Shown piece after piece: positions 28,212-36,587 of a DNA stretch of 64,000 nt (its first letter is position 1; each line of letters begins with the position of its first letter). The translations under genes were made by a program, and so were the position numbers. The stretch spans positions 1 to 64,000 of the forward strand of contig NZ_JADYVD010000012.1 in assembly GCF_020193575.1 (NCBI RefSeq), read 5' to 3'. The notes under the pieces are model-generated. The model saw only the letters and a program-made list of their open reading frames with translations. It was not told the origin of the DNA and did not search any database. Origin of the DNA: Ensifer sp. IC4062. Its GTDB lineage: Bacteria > Pseudomonadota > Alphaproteobacteria > Rhizobiales > Rhizobiaceae.

Positions 28212-28251
28212 GCCGAGTGGGCGTTCGGAAAATGCGTTGTCATAAGGATTT

Positions 28252-28287
28252 GAGCGTTTCACCGTTTGGACAAGGGGTGAAACGCTC
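28252..28287. terminator. Perfect 12-bp hairpin after the methyltransferase gene
   Basis: GAGCGTTTCACC (28252-28263) and GGTGAAACGCTC (28276-28287) pair perfectly around a 12-base loop, 41 bases after the stop. No T-run follows, so termination strength is uncertain. Confidence 0.55.
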
Positions 28288-28360
28288 CAGTCATGCCGAT
28301 TTCGAATGCCGCTGGGTAACCGGAATTCGCGGCTGGACGCGCCGTGACAAACATCTCACT

Positions 28361-28933
28361 ATGCGCGCAATGACCCTTCCGCTGGATCTAATATGCCGGC
28401 CCTATCGCCAGCTTGCGCGCAACGCCCGCCTTGCCAATGCGCGGCTGGATCGCGCCTGCATCGCGCTCAGTCCCGGTGAATGGGAGGCGCCCCGAACGTC
28501 ATTCTTCCCATCGCTCAAAGAGACGATGGTCCACCTTCTTAATGCCGATCGCTACTATATCGACACGCTGCGCGGCGAACGGCCCGGCCTCGCGAGATTG
28601 CCGCGGAGCCGCGCAACGGCGGCCGAATTTGCGGTCGAGCGGGCAGAAGTCGACGAATGGCTGGTCGATTTCAGCGAGAACCTGACGGCAGAGGAGCTTT
28701 CACGCAAGATCAGCATTCCCTGGCCGGAGAGGACACTCACCGAGACTGTCGCCGATACATTGCTTCACGTTTTCATGCACGGCCAGCACCACCGCGGCCA
28801 GATCCACTCGATGCTTTCGGGAACAAGCGTGCCGCCGCCGCAGATTGACGAGTTCATTCTCAGCGACAACGGCGAGGCGCGGGTCGAAGACCTCAGGGCC
28901 TTGGGCTGGACCGAAGCGCGGCTGACGCGATAG
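28361..28933 (+). CDS. DinB-family protein
   Basis: 190 residues from the ATG at 28361 (another ATG at 28370). A four-helix DinB fold is suggested by LARNARLANARLDRACIALS and by the conserved metal histidines in MVHLLNADRYY and LHVFMHGQHHRGQIHSML. Members are metal-binding and some are thiol S-transferases; the activity here is unknown. Confidence 0.9.
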   Translation: MRAMTLPLDLICRPYRQLARNARLANARLDRACIALSPGEWEAPRTSFFPSLKETMVHLLNADRYYIDTLRGERPGLARLPRSRATAAEFAVERAEVDEWLVDFSENLTAEELSRKISIPWPERTLTETVADTLLHVFMHGQHHRGQIHSMLSGTSVPPPQIDEFILSDNGEARVEDLRALGWTEARLTR

Positions 28934-28966
28934 CTGCGGCCGACGGCGAGGCCGGACTACTGCCGT

Positions 28967-29027
28967 TTCGATAAATCGCCGCCGATTTAAGGATGAACAT
29001 GCAGTAACTCAACGTGCTGCAGCATAC
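28967..29027 (+). repeat. Partial family B mosaic repeat
   Basis: Only the left half: GATAAATCGCCGCCGATTTA, AGGATGAACATGCAGTAACT, AACGTGCTGCAGCAT. The GCGCGTCT stem is missing. Confidence 0.6.
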
Positions 29028-29176
29028 TCCTGCTCGTCGGTTGCGGTGCGGTAAGGCATCAATCCGCCGATCGGCGCGACACCAACGGGCTGTTAGAACA
29101 GATTTCGGCGCTGTGCGTTCTCACGACACGTGCTACGGTCACTTTTCGCGTGAGGGAAACTATAGGGGACGATCCG

Positions 29177-29857
29177 ATGGGAGACCCGAGAGGCCCGCTG
29201 CAGCCCGGCGATCCGGCGCCCATCTTCGCGCTTCCCGCGGCCAATGCCGAGGGAATGGTCTCCCTCGACAGTCTGCGCGGTCGCCCGTTCCTGATAGGCT
29301 TCTTTCGCGGGCTGCACTGCCCGTTCTGCCGGCGTCAGGTAAAGCAGCTTGCCCGCGTCCAGCCTGTGCTCCACGCCAGCGGGTTGGAGACGCTCGCCGT
29401 AATCAATACGCCGGTCGAGCGCGCGCGCCTCTATCACCAGTACCAACCGACGCCGGTGACCCTTCTTTGCGATCCGGATTGCCGCACGCACCGAGCCTTC
29501 GGCCTGCCACGTGTCGAGTTCCTGGCCGACGGCAGCGATGACGCGGCAAAATGGCCCTCTCGCGCCAAGCTCGAGCAGTTCCAGGAGGCGCGCATCAATC
29601 CGACCGGCGAACTGCCGCAACCCATGCAGCCGATGGAAGCGAATGATGTTCTCAACGCCAAGGATAGGTTTGAGCCCGACGAAACCGACAATTCGATTTT
29701 TGCCAAGCACGGCACGCAGCTCGTCGGACACTTCCTGGTCGACAGCGCTGGCATCGTCCGCTGGGCCCAGCTCGAGGCGCGCGAAGGACCCGACGGCCTT
29801 TGCACTTTCCCGACGGCGGCCGAGATCATCGCCGCCGCCGACAATCTCGGGCACTGA
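29177..29857 (+). CDS. Peroxiredoxin-like (AhpC/TSA, redoxin) protein
   Basis: 226 residues from the ATG at 29177 with AGGGGA upstream; a GTG at 29150 is possible. The thioredoxin fold has a CxxC (GLHCPFCRRQVKQLARVQ, near residue 45), and LQPGDPAPIFALPAANAEG is the typical start. The mid-part (residues 120-170) is longer than in AhpC. It probably reduces peroxides or disulfides in the cytoplasm. Partner reductase not visible. Confidence 0.82.
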   Translation: MGDPRGPLQPGDPAPIFALPAANAEGMVSLDSLRGRPFLIGFFRGLHCPFCRRQVKQLARVQPVLHASGLETLAVINTPVERARLYHQYQPTPVTLLCDPDCRTHRAFGLPRVEFLADGSDDAAKWPSRAKLEQFQEARINPTGELPQPMQPMEANDVLNAKDRFEPDETDNSIFAKHGTQLVGHFLVDSAGIVRWAQLEAREGPDGLCTFPTAAEIIAAADNLGH

Positions 29858-29874
29858 CCCTTGCGGCAAATGAT

Positions 29875-30282
29875 CTAAGTCGGATCCTTGTCGTAGGTCC
29901 TTACCCCTGGCGGCAGCCGTACCCAGGAATGGCGGCGGCAGTCATAGACAGAATCTTCGGGCGGCGGAAAGCTCGGGTCTGCGAAGGCGCCAACGGCGAC
30001 CGCCACCGAGGATGCCTCATAACCCTCTTCGGTGTGGAAGAGGCTCGTCCCGCAGACGGGGCAGAAGCGGAACCTGAACCGCGCACCCTGATCGCCAGTG
30101 CGGACGTATTCGGTTGCCGTGCCGGTCACCTCATAGGGGGCAGCGAAGGCGGCGAGCGCTGCAAAGACGCTGCCCGTCCGGCGCTGGCAGGCGAAGCAGT
30201 GGCAGACGCCGACGCCGAGCGGGTCGCCCCGGACTTCGATCCGCAACTGGCCGCAGGAGCATGAGGCCGTTCGGGAACGCAT
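29875..30282 (-). CDS. GFA-family zinc protein (formaldehyde-activating-enzyme-like)
   Basis: 135 residues from the ATG at 30282 with GGAGGTG upstream. Zinc cysteines are in place: SCSCGQLRIEV, CHCFACQRRTG and CPVCGTSLF. The family includes glutathione-dependent formaldehyde-activating enzyme, but most members, including this short one, have no proven substrate. It converges with the peroxiredoxin-like gene, 17 bases apart. Confidence 0.9.
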   Translation of the reverse strand: MRSRTASCSCGQLRIEVRGDPLGVGVCHCFACQRRTGSVFAALAAFAAPYEVTGTATEYVRTGDQGARFRFRFCPVCGTSLFHTEEGYEASSVAVAVGAFADPSFPPPEDSVYDCRRHSWVRLPPGVRTYDKDPT

Positions 30283-30300
30283 GGTGCACCTCCTGCATTT

Positions 30301-30390
30301 TTCCTTACGTCGATCCAAGGATAAAAACATGCAGTGATCTAAAGTGCTACGGCGTCCTTTGCGCGTCTGATGCGGCGCGCGGCGCTGTAG
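30301..30390 (+). repeat. Intergenic mosaic repeat, family B
   Basis: CCAAGGATAAAAACATGCAG, TGATCTAAAGTGCTACGGCG, CCTTTGCGCGTCTGA and closing stem GCGCGCGGCGCTGTAG. It lies in the gap upstream of the GFA gene. Confidence 0.76.
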
Positions 30391-30447
30391 GTGGTGTCGT
30401 TGCCAGCCTGCTTGGGGCCAACAAGATGCCCGGATCAGACCGTGACC

Positions 30448-30687
30448 TCAACCATCGTCATCGTCGTAGCGTTCGGGAGAGCGTCGCTTGCCTTCGTCGT
30501 CGCGATATAGCCGGCGCAGAAGGTAGCGCTGACAATGGCCATCCTCGCAGTAGGTTTCAAAGACCCGCTCTCTGACGACGCCGTTGTTGGACGAACTGTT
30601 CGAACTCGAATTCGACGATTGGCTCCCGGCCATCGCCGTGCCGGCCGTTATCGCCACGGCAGCAAGCAGGACAAGCTCCATGCGCAT
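30448..30687 (-). CDS. Small exported Ser/Asn-rich protein, unknown
   Basis: 79 residues; GGAAGGAGAG before the ATG. A signal peptide (MELVLLAAVAITAGTAMA) is followed by a Ser/Asn repeat (SSNSSSNSSSNN), then FETYCEDGHCQRYLLRRLYR with two cysteines and an acidic end. I do not recognise a family. Probably periplasmic. Confidence 0.7.
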   Translation of the reverse strand: MRMELVLLAAVAITAGTAMAGSQSSNSSSNSSSNNGVVRERVFETYCEDGHCQRYLLRRLYRDDEGKRRSPERYDDDDG

Positions 30688-30767
30688 ATCACTCTCCTTC
30701 CGTCGCCGTAATACTCAGCTACAGCGCCTGAATTGGCGATGAACGGCGTGCCGTGCCCCGTTGCCAT

Positions 30768-32177
30768 TCAAGGGATCGCGAAAATGCTGATCTCGTTGGC
30801 GATACCGCGAAGCGTGACATTGTGCGACATGGGATTGAGGCCGCGATCGCTGAGGAGGCTGGAGGCGCGTGGGTCCTCGACCACCGAACCGGTGGCGAAG
30901 ATCTCGCGCGACGTGGCGAGGTGCTGGACGCGCGAGGCGATGTTGACAGTCTGGCCGAAATAGTCCTGGCGCTCGTTGAGGTTGACGGCGATGCATGGTC
31001 CTTCGTGGATGCCGATCTTGAGGAGCAGGTCCTCACTGCCGCGTTCTTCGTTGAGTTCGCGCATCGCATCGCGCATGCGCATCGCCGCGGCGACGGCCCG
31101 GTCCGGTGTCGGGAAGGTCGCCATCACCGCGTCACCAATCGTCTTGACGACCGCGCCGGCCTCTGCCGCGACGATATCGTTCAGGACGCTGAAATGGGTG
31201 CGCACCAGATCGAAGGCCGCAAGGTCGCCCACGCGCTCGTAAAGCGCGGTCGAGCCGCGCAGGTCCGTGAAGAGGAAGGTGAGGCTGGTGATCTTCAGCC
31301 GCTGGTCGACGTCGATCGTATCGGTGCGGTAGAGGTCGCGGAACGTCTGGTTGGAAAGCAGGCGCTTGGCGGTCAGGAACGGGCGGCGGCGGCCGAGCAT
31401 GCCATGGAGCGCGTCGTTCGCGATGCAGACCGAGGGCAGGGTGCGGACTTCCGCGTGATTTTCCACCTGGATCCTCAGCGGTCCCGGCTGGAGGCGCAAG
31501 GTCTCATTGTGGCGATGGCCGCGATCGAAGACGAGGGCGAGATTTCTTCGTTCCTTGGTGGGTTCTCCGGCCACCTCCAGGAATTGCGCCGCATGCGTCA
31601 CCGGCTCGAAGATGATGACGAACTCCGCCGGAAGCTGCAGGGCGATGACCGCCTTCTCGCCGGGCGGCAATTCCAGCGCCTCGATCACGAACTCGTCGAC
31701 CTTCTCCTCGAAACCCTCTTCGGGAAGGTCGACGCCCGAGCCCCAATAGATCTGGCGGAAGTATTCAGCCGGCGGCAGCTCGTGCGGATTGTGCGCCTCG
31801 ATGTGGCGCACCCGCGGGCTTACCGTGAAAGTCACCTCGACCATTTCATCGAGCGTCGGCTCGTAGCCGGCGGCACAGAGCGCGCAGGTATATTCCTCCT
31901 GCTGCAGGGATTTGAGCGAGGTGTTCGCGTCCAGCACGCCGCCGCAGCCTGGGCAAAGCACGTTCCATGACAATTCGAAGATGCCGTGGTGAGACGCATG
32001 CAGGAAGCCTGCGATCGTCTGCTCTTCGTCGAGCCCTTCGGCCTTTGCGAAGGCAAGCGCGTTGATGCGGCAAAGCTTGCGGCCCGGAGCATCCCGTACG
32101 AACCGCTCGAAGGCATCGACAATCTCCGGCTTCACCGACTGGCGCAGCGCATCGAATAGAGCTTGGGCTTCGTTCAT
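30768..32177 (-). CDS. Class III adenylate/guanylate cyclase with N-terminal DUF5939-type region
   Basis: 469 residues. The first 270 or so residues hold a zinc-ribbon-like cysteine set (CPGCGGVLDAN and CALCAAGYEP, about residues 75-110) and a beta-rich domain. The cyclase domain (about 285-460) has metal aspartates in TFLFTDLRGSTALYERV and IGDAVMATFPTPD, and FGQTVNIASRVQHLA. Soluble. Third class III cyclase within 15 kb. Base specificity not assigned. Confidence 0.92.
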   Translation of the reverse strand: MNEAQALFDALRQSVKPEIVDAFERFVRDAPGRKLCRINALAFAKAEGLDEEQTIAGFLHASHHGIFELSWNVLCPGCGGVLDANTSLKSLQQEEYTCALCAAGYEPTLDEMVEVTFTVSPRVRHIEAHNPHELPPAEYFRQIYWGSGVDLPEEGFEEKVDEFVIEALELPPGEKAVIALQLPAEFVIIFEPVTHAAQFLEVAGEPTKERRNLALVFDRGHRHNETLRLQPGPLRIQVENHAEVRTLPSVCIANDALHGMLGRRRPFLTAKRLLSNQTFRDLYRTDTIDVDQRLKITSLTFLFTDLRGSTALYERVGDLAAFDLVRTHFSVLNDIVAAEAGAVVKTIGDAVMATFPTPDRAVAAAMRMRDAMRELNEERGSEDLLLKIGIHEGPCIAVNLNERQDYFGQTVNIASRVQHLATSREIFATGSVVEDPRASSLLSDRGLNPMSHNVTLRGIANEISIFAIP

Positions 32178-32320
32178 CGCACTATTCTATACGGAAACCG
32201 CCACGTGGTCAGGGAATTTGATCTGTTCGCCCTGCAGACTTCGGCGAAGCGCTATCTCAGAAATTTTGCTCTCCACGGTGCTCCCTGCATGGGCAGCGCA
32301 ACGATACCGGCGCCTCGGTA

Positions 32321-32340
32321 AGTATACTTTCGGTTATACT
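32321..32340. promoter_or_regulatory. Inverted repeat in an AT-rich promoter region
   Basis: AGTATA at 32321-32326 and TATACT at 32335-32340 form a short inverted repeat in a stretch (about 32320-32460) much richer in A/T than its surroundings. This stretch is the likely promoter and regulator site of the RTX gene at 32471. Confidence 0.45.
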
Positions 32341-32470
32341 AATTGTAATTTTGAAGTAAAGTAATTATTGTGCTGTTTTTTAATTGTATTTCTCAATTTT
32401 GTATGGCGTTGCAACTAAAAGTACAGTAATGAGTTTGCGCGGTTATATTTTTGGGCTGGGAGAGCGCAGC

Positions 32471-34087
32471 ATGGCCACTATTGTGGGCACTGTCGGAAAT
32501 GACGCGTTACTAGGAACTGACGAGAAAGATCGCATATGGGGCCTCATCGGCGCCGACGAGATCGATGCGGGTGAGGGTGACGATCTCGTCGATGGCGGCG
32601 CGGGAGACGATCGCCTGACGAGCAGGGACGGTTACGACCGTCTCGACGGTGGCGAGGGCGACGACCAGATCCTCCTGATCGGCACGGGCGGCGCCGTCAC
32701 CGGCGGTGTCGGCTTCGATACGCTCGCGATCGACCTTTCCAACGTCAATACTGCCGTCAGGTTCAGCGGCGAACACGGTCATGGCATCATCGGCTACGAC
32801 ACGTCGAATTGGGAACATATCTTCTTCAACCGGATCGAGAGGCTCGTGCTGACCACCGGAAGCGGCGACGACCGCATCTTCGGAGCCGCCTCCGACGACG
32901 TTATCTCGACCGGTGCCGGAAACGACATTATCGGTCCTTATGGCGCCGACCTCGACGACGGCACCAGCATGCTCGGCGACGACACGATCGAGACGGGCAG
33001 CGGCGGCGACATCATCGTCGACACGAGTGGCGCGAACCGCATCTTCGCCGGCGACGACAACGATAAAATCGTCACCACTCTTTCCTCAGCGGTGATCGAC
33101 GGCGGAAACGGGCGGGATACGCTGACGTTGTCCGATGAAGGAAGGACCGAGGACGTGACCGTCGATTTCGCGCAGGGTTTTGCCTCGACCGGCACGCTGA
33201 TCAGCGGCGTCGAGGTCGCCAGCGTGGATCTCGGCAGTGGCAACGATACGCTCATCGGCGGAAATCTATCCTCCCTGAGCGCCCACATGGGTGAGGGCGA
33301 CAACTACGTGTTCGGCAGCGGCGGCCGGGACTACATATCCTCCGGAGGTGGTGATGACGCCCTTTATGGCGGCGGCGGCGACGATATCCTGATCAGTGTC
33401 GGCGGCAACGATGTGCTGATGGGCGGCGCCGGTAACGATGAGATCTACGATGCGGGAACGAGTTTCGGCGACGGCGAGACGATTATAGAAGGCGGCGCCG
33501 GCGACGATCTGATCCTGGTGAACGCTCCCTCCGGCATCATCAATGGCGGAGACGGAAGCGATACGCTCAACGTCACCGCGCCACTTCCAGGCGTGACCAA
33601 TTTCGATGCCGCGACGGGTATGCTCGGCACGACGCTGATTTTCAGCGGCATCGAGACGTTCAAAGTGGCAGGCGGCGCGGCCGACGATACACTTCGCACG
33701 CTCGCCGGCAACGACACCCTCACGGGCAATGGCGGTAACGACCGCCTCGATGGCGGCGCGGGCAACGACCTGCTTTGGGGCGGTGTCGGTAATGACGTGA
33801 TGACGGGCGGCGCCGGTGCCGATACCTTCCTGTGGTCGTCCGACACGTCTTCCCGCACCGGCGTCGATCATATCACCGACTTCGACGCCGACGGCGGCGA
33901 CGTGCTGCGGTTCATCGGCCACGCACCCACGGCCACGGGGATCGACAGCTTCGCCGACCTCGTTGCCGCGGCGACCGAGACAGTCGACGGGCTCTACATT
34001 GCTTTCAACGGGTCCAACACCTTTGGGCTCGTCCTCGACAACGTTTCGCTGTCCGACCTCTCGGCTGATGACATCATATTCGCCTAA
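32471..34087 (+). CDS. RTX calcium-binding repeat protein
   Basis: 538 residues from the ATG at 32471 with GGGAGAG upstream. It has many glycine-rich nonapeptides that bind calcium outside the cell (DGGAGDDRL, GGGGDDILI, GGAGNDEIY, DGGAGNDLL, GGAGADTFLW). No enzyme domain or N-terminal signal is seen, so type I secretion through an unlinked transporter is expected, guided by the C-terminal 60 residues. It faces the Hint protein gene, 194 bases away. Surface or matrix role is inference. Confidence 0.92.
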   Translation: MATIVGTVGNDALLGTDEKDRIWGLIGADEIDAGEGDDLVDGGAGDDRLTSRDGYDRLDGGEGDDQILLIGTGGAVTGGVGFDTLAIDLSNVNTAVRFSGEHGHGIIGYDTSNWEHIFFNRIERLVLTTGSGDDRIFGAASDDVISTGAGNDIIGPYGADLDDGTSMLGDDTIETGSGGDIIVDTSGANRIFAGDDNDKIVTTLSSAVIDGGNGRDTLTLSDEGRTEDVTVDFAQGFASTGTLISGVEVASVDLGSGNDTLIGGNLSSLSAHMGEGDNYVFGSGGRDYISSGGGDDALYGGGGDDILISVGGNDVLMGGAGNDEIYDAGTSFGDGETIIEGGAGDDLILVNAPSGIINGGDGSDTLNVTAPLPGVTNFDAATGMLGTTLIFSGIETFKVAGGAADDTLRTLAGNDTLTGNGGNDRLDGGAGNDLLWGGVGNDVMTGGAGADTFLWSSDTSSRTGVDHITDFDADGGDVLRFIGHAPTATGIDSFADLVAAATETVDGLYIAFNGSNTFGLVLDNVSLSDLSADDIIFA

Positions 34088-34192
34088 AGCGCGTCGCGTT
34101 CAATCGAACTCATGCACCGCGCTTTACGTCCTTGTTTTTATGCATGTCGTTGTCCCAAACCGCTGCACTTTTTTGGGCGACATGCATTAGCT
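34086..34192. repeat. Palindromic intergenic element after the RTX gene
   Basis: Two hairpins in a row. AAAGCGCG (34086-34093) pairs with CGCGCTTT (34118-34125); ATGCATGTCG with TCCCAAA (34140-34159) pairs with TTTGGG and CGACATGCAT (to 34188). From memory this pair of hairpins is a frequent rhizobial intergenic element. It may also end transcription of the convergent genes. Confidence 0.65.
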
Positions 34193-34281
34193 GGCGATGA
34201 TCTTGGGTCGACCTGATCCAAGATCAAGATCATGATCATTGTAAACTTGGAGCGAAGGGCGTGCGGAAATCGCGCGTCCCG

Positions 34282-35130
34282 TCAGCCGGCGACCTGCTCG
34301 CCGCGTGCGGCAATTCTTTCATAGGCCTCTTCTATCGGTACATGCACCCGAGCGAAGCGGCCTGCTGCAAGCCGCAGCAGCGCCTTCAGATGCGCTCGGC
34401 CGCCATAGCCGACGATCGGCGCAAAGGTGGTCATCTGAGGCCGCGGGCCGGGATAGAGTCGCGCGAATTCCGCGAAATTGGTGAAATCTTCGTGGGTGTC
34501 TGCCTCGATAAGGAGCGTTTCGACCGGAGTGCCCTCCGCCAGGATCGCTTCATGGGTATCGAGCGCGATATGGAAATACTCGATCTCGCGCTCGTCCGCC
34601 GGAGGGGCGGGTGCAATCGACGTCCCATTGATGAGATCCTGCACTCTGATGAGGACGCCATCGATGAAGAGGGCATGACCGGCGGAGAGATAGAGATCCC
34701 GATGCGGCGTATGCTCATCGAGGGCATGCCGGCAGATGCGGATCGGCACGACACTGTCGCTCCAACTGGACCCGCTCAGCCGGTAGAGATGGCGGCCGAT
34801 CCATTTGATCGCGTGAACTTCGCCCCGCACCGTTTCGATGAGGTCGCCGATCCGCAGATCTTCGATGCGGGCCTCGCCGCTCGGGGTTGTGATCGAAGTG
34901 CCGCGGAGAAGACATTTGGGCCCTTTACCGGGGTTGTTCCCCGGTCCTTTGCCGGGTTTCGGTCCGTTTCCTGGTTTTGCCGCCTGGGCCTGGGCTGTTG
35001 AAGACGGAAAGACAGTCGTGACGGCAAGCGTGCCCATTGCCGCAATTCTGGCGCCCGTCGCGGCGGCCAGACCAAGAAAGTGACGTCTGGCCCGGTTGAG
35101 TTGCAGGCGCTGCTCTCTGGCTGACGACAT
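34282..35130 (-). CDS. Tat-exported Hint-domain protein
   Basis: 282 residues; GGGAGAG before the ATG. A twin-arginine motif (RRHFLGL, residues 15-21) with a hydrophobic stretch gives Tat export. A Gly/Pro/Lys linker (NGPKPGKGPGNNPGKG) runs to Cys73, where a Hint (hedgehog/intein) domain starts (CLLRGTSITTPSGEARIEDL) and continues with YLSAGHALFIDGVLI. Hint domains self-cleave through the first Cys. Here little lies N-terminal to it except the linker, so what is cleaved or transferred is unclear. It converges on an RTX gene; in related bacteria Hint_2 domains are often fused to RTX repeats. Confidence 0.88.
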   Translation of the reverse strand: MSSAREQRLQLNRARRHFLGLAAATGARIAAMGTLAVTTVFPSSTAQAQAAKPGNGPKPGKGPGNNPGKGPKCLLRGTSITTPSGEARIEDLRIGDLIETVRGEVHAIKWIGRHLYRLSGSSWSDSVVPIRICRHALDEHTPHRDLYLSAGHALFIDGVLIRVQDLINGTSIAPAPPADEREIEYFHIALDTHEAILAEGTPVETLLIEADTHEDFTNFAEFARLYPGPRPQMTTFAPIVGYGGRAHLKALLRLAAGRFARVHVPIEEAYERIAARGEQVAG

Positions 35131-35385
35131 GGTTCTCTCCCGACTTTGCAGTACACGGTTTCCGAGAACGACCGCAGCTTATTTTGGCGCAGAATTGCAG
35201 ATGAGAATATTCGTATATTCGTCCTTATGCATACGGCTACGGTCGTACCCACTGCCACGAAGGTATAGGCGAGTTATGCTTTTGGAGAGGGGAACGGCCA
35301 AACGAGAAGGCGATCGGCATTAACACGCGATAAGTCTTTTCCCTCTAGCATGCCTTCCGGAGACACTCTTTCTCATAGGCGATCA

Positions 35386-36219
35386 ATGTCATTTTTCGGC
35401 GTTTCCGGAATGTACTATTCCGGCGAATCCCTTGGCGAACACCGCATCGTGCTTGCCGAGGACTCAAACCTGTTTGCCTCGATGGTTTCGAAGCGGCTGA
35501 AGGAGTTGTTCGACATCGACGTGATCGTCTGCCGCGACTACGAGGATCTGCAGTTCGCCGTCGAGAACGCCTCCTTTCCGGCTTCGCTCGCGATTTCGAA
35601 CATCAATCTGCCCGGCGCCGAAAATGGCGAGGCACTGAACTATCTCATCGACATGAGCGTGCCGACGATCGTCTTCACCGGCTCCTTCCAGGAGACGACG
35701 CGCGAGGCGATCCTTGCCAAGGACCTTGTCGATTACGTCATCAAGGACAGCGTCTTCGCCGTCGACATGCTGGCGGAGTCTGTCTGCCGCTTCTTGACCA
35801 ACCAGAAACATCATGTGCTGATCGTCGACGACAGTCCGACGGCGCGGGCGCTTTTGACGACGCAGCTCAAACGCTACAATTTCCGGACCAGCTCGGCCGA
35901 GAGCGGTGCCGCAGCGCTCGAAATCCTGAAAAACAATCCTGACATCGCGCTCGTCATTACCGACTACAACATGCCCGACATCGACGGCTTCGAGCTGACA
36001 CGCCGGATCCGCGCGGCTCACGGCCCGCATCAGTTGCGCGTTATCGGCGTCTCGTCCTCGACGAACCGGCTGCTTTCCGCGCGCTTCCTTAAGGCCGGCG
36101 GCAACGATTTCGTCGTACGCCCCTTCGTCAACGAGGAATTCTACTGCCGCGTCAATCAGAACCTCGACACGCTGACGAAGATCCGCACCCTCAGCGGAAA
36201 GATGAAAATCCCGGCCTAA
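35386..36219 (+). CDS. Tandem-receiver response regulator with a degenerate first receiver
   Basis: 277 residues from the ATG at 35386; ATGs at 35350 and 35410 are also possible. The first receiver (about 18-135) keeps the acidic pair (LAEDSNLF), but the phosphorylation site reads AISNINLPG, with Asn72 instead of Asp. The second receiver (about 143-265) has the full site (ITDYNMPDIDG, Asp193), but the conserved Lys is Arg245 (DFVVRPF). No output domain. It lies 368 bases upstream of a homologous protein with a GGDEF output, so it may act on that one or by protein contact. Confidence 0.88.
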   Translation: MSFFGVSGMYYSGESLGEHRIVLAEDSNLFASMVSKRLKELFDIDVIVCRDYEDLQFAVENASFPASLAISNINLPGAENGEALNYLIDMSVPTIVFTGSFQETTREAILAKDLVDYVIKDSVFAVDMLAESVCRFLTNQKHHVLIVDDSPTARALLTTQLKRYNFRTSSAESGAAALEILKNNPDIALVITDYNMPDIDGFELTRRIRAAHGPHQLRVIGVSSSTNRLLSARFLKAGGNDFVVRPFVNEEFYCRVNQNLDTLTKIRTLSGKMKIPA

Positions 36220-36587
36220 CGCCGTACTCCTTTCACGTCGCCTCAGGCTTGCCGCCTGTGGATTTCGCACTGGCGGTTGCTGCGTTAACGGAATCGCAAC
36301 CGGCAGGGCCGTTCAATCTATGCAAATAAAGAAATGGGGAAGCCCAGTGACGGACCCTGTCGAATGGCAACTCGGCAGATGAGCTTGTGTACCGGGCAAT
36401 TGTTTTTGGCCAGCGTCATTCTCGGGAAGCACGCCTGCGGCCAGTGCATGAAACACTGAATGATTGCGAGCCGGAGACGATCCAAGTGCCGGAAATCAGG
36501 AATCGTGCATAAATTCATTTGGTGGCAGTTATCCGGCATCTTGGGGGCGAGATACCGGTTCTGTAGGGATGGGGGGTTGCTGGGACC
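36220..36587 (+). other. Intergenic region, no gene seen
   Basis: 368 bases between the two response regulator genes. I see no convincing ORF, strong hairpin or repeat. The length suggests that the downstream gene has its own promoter. Confidence 0.4.
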
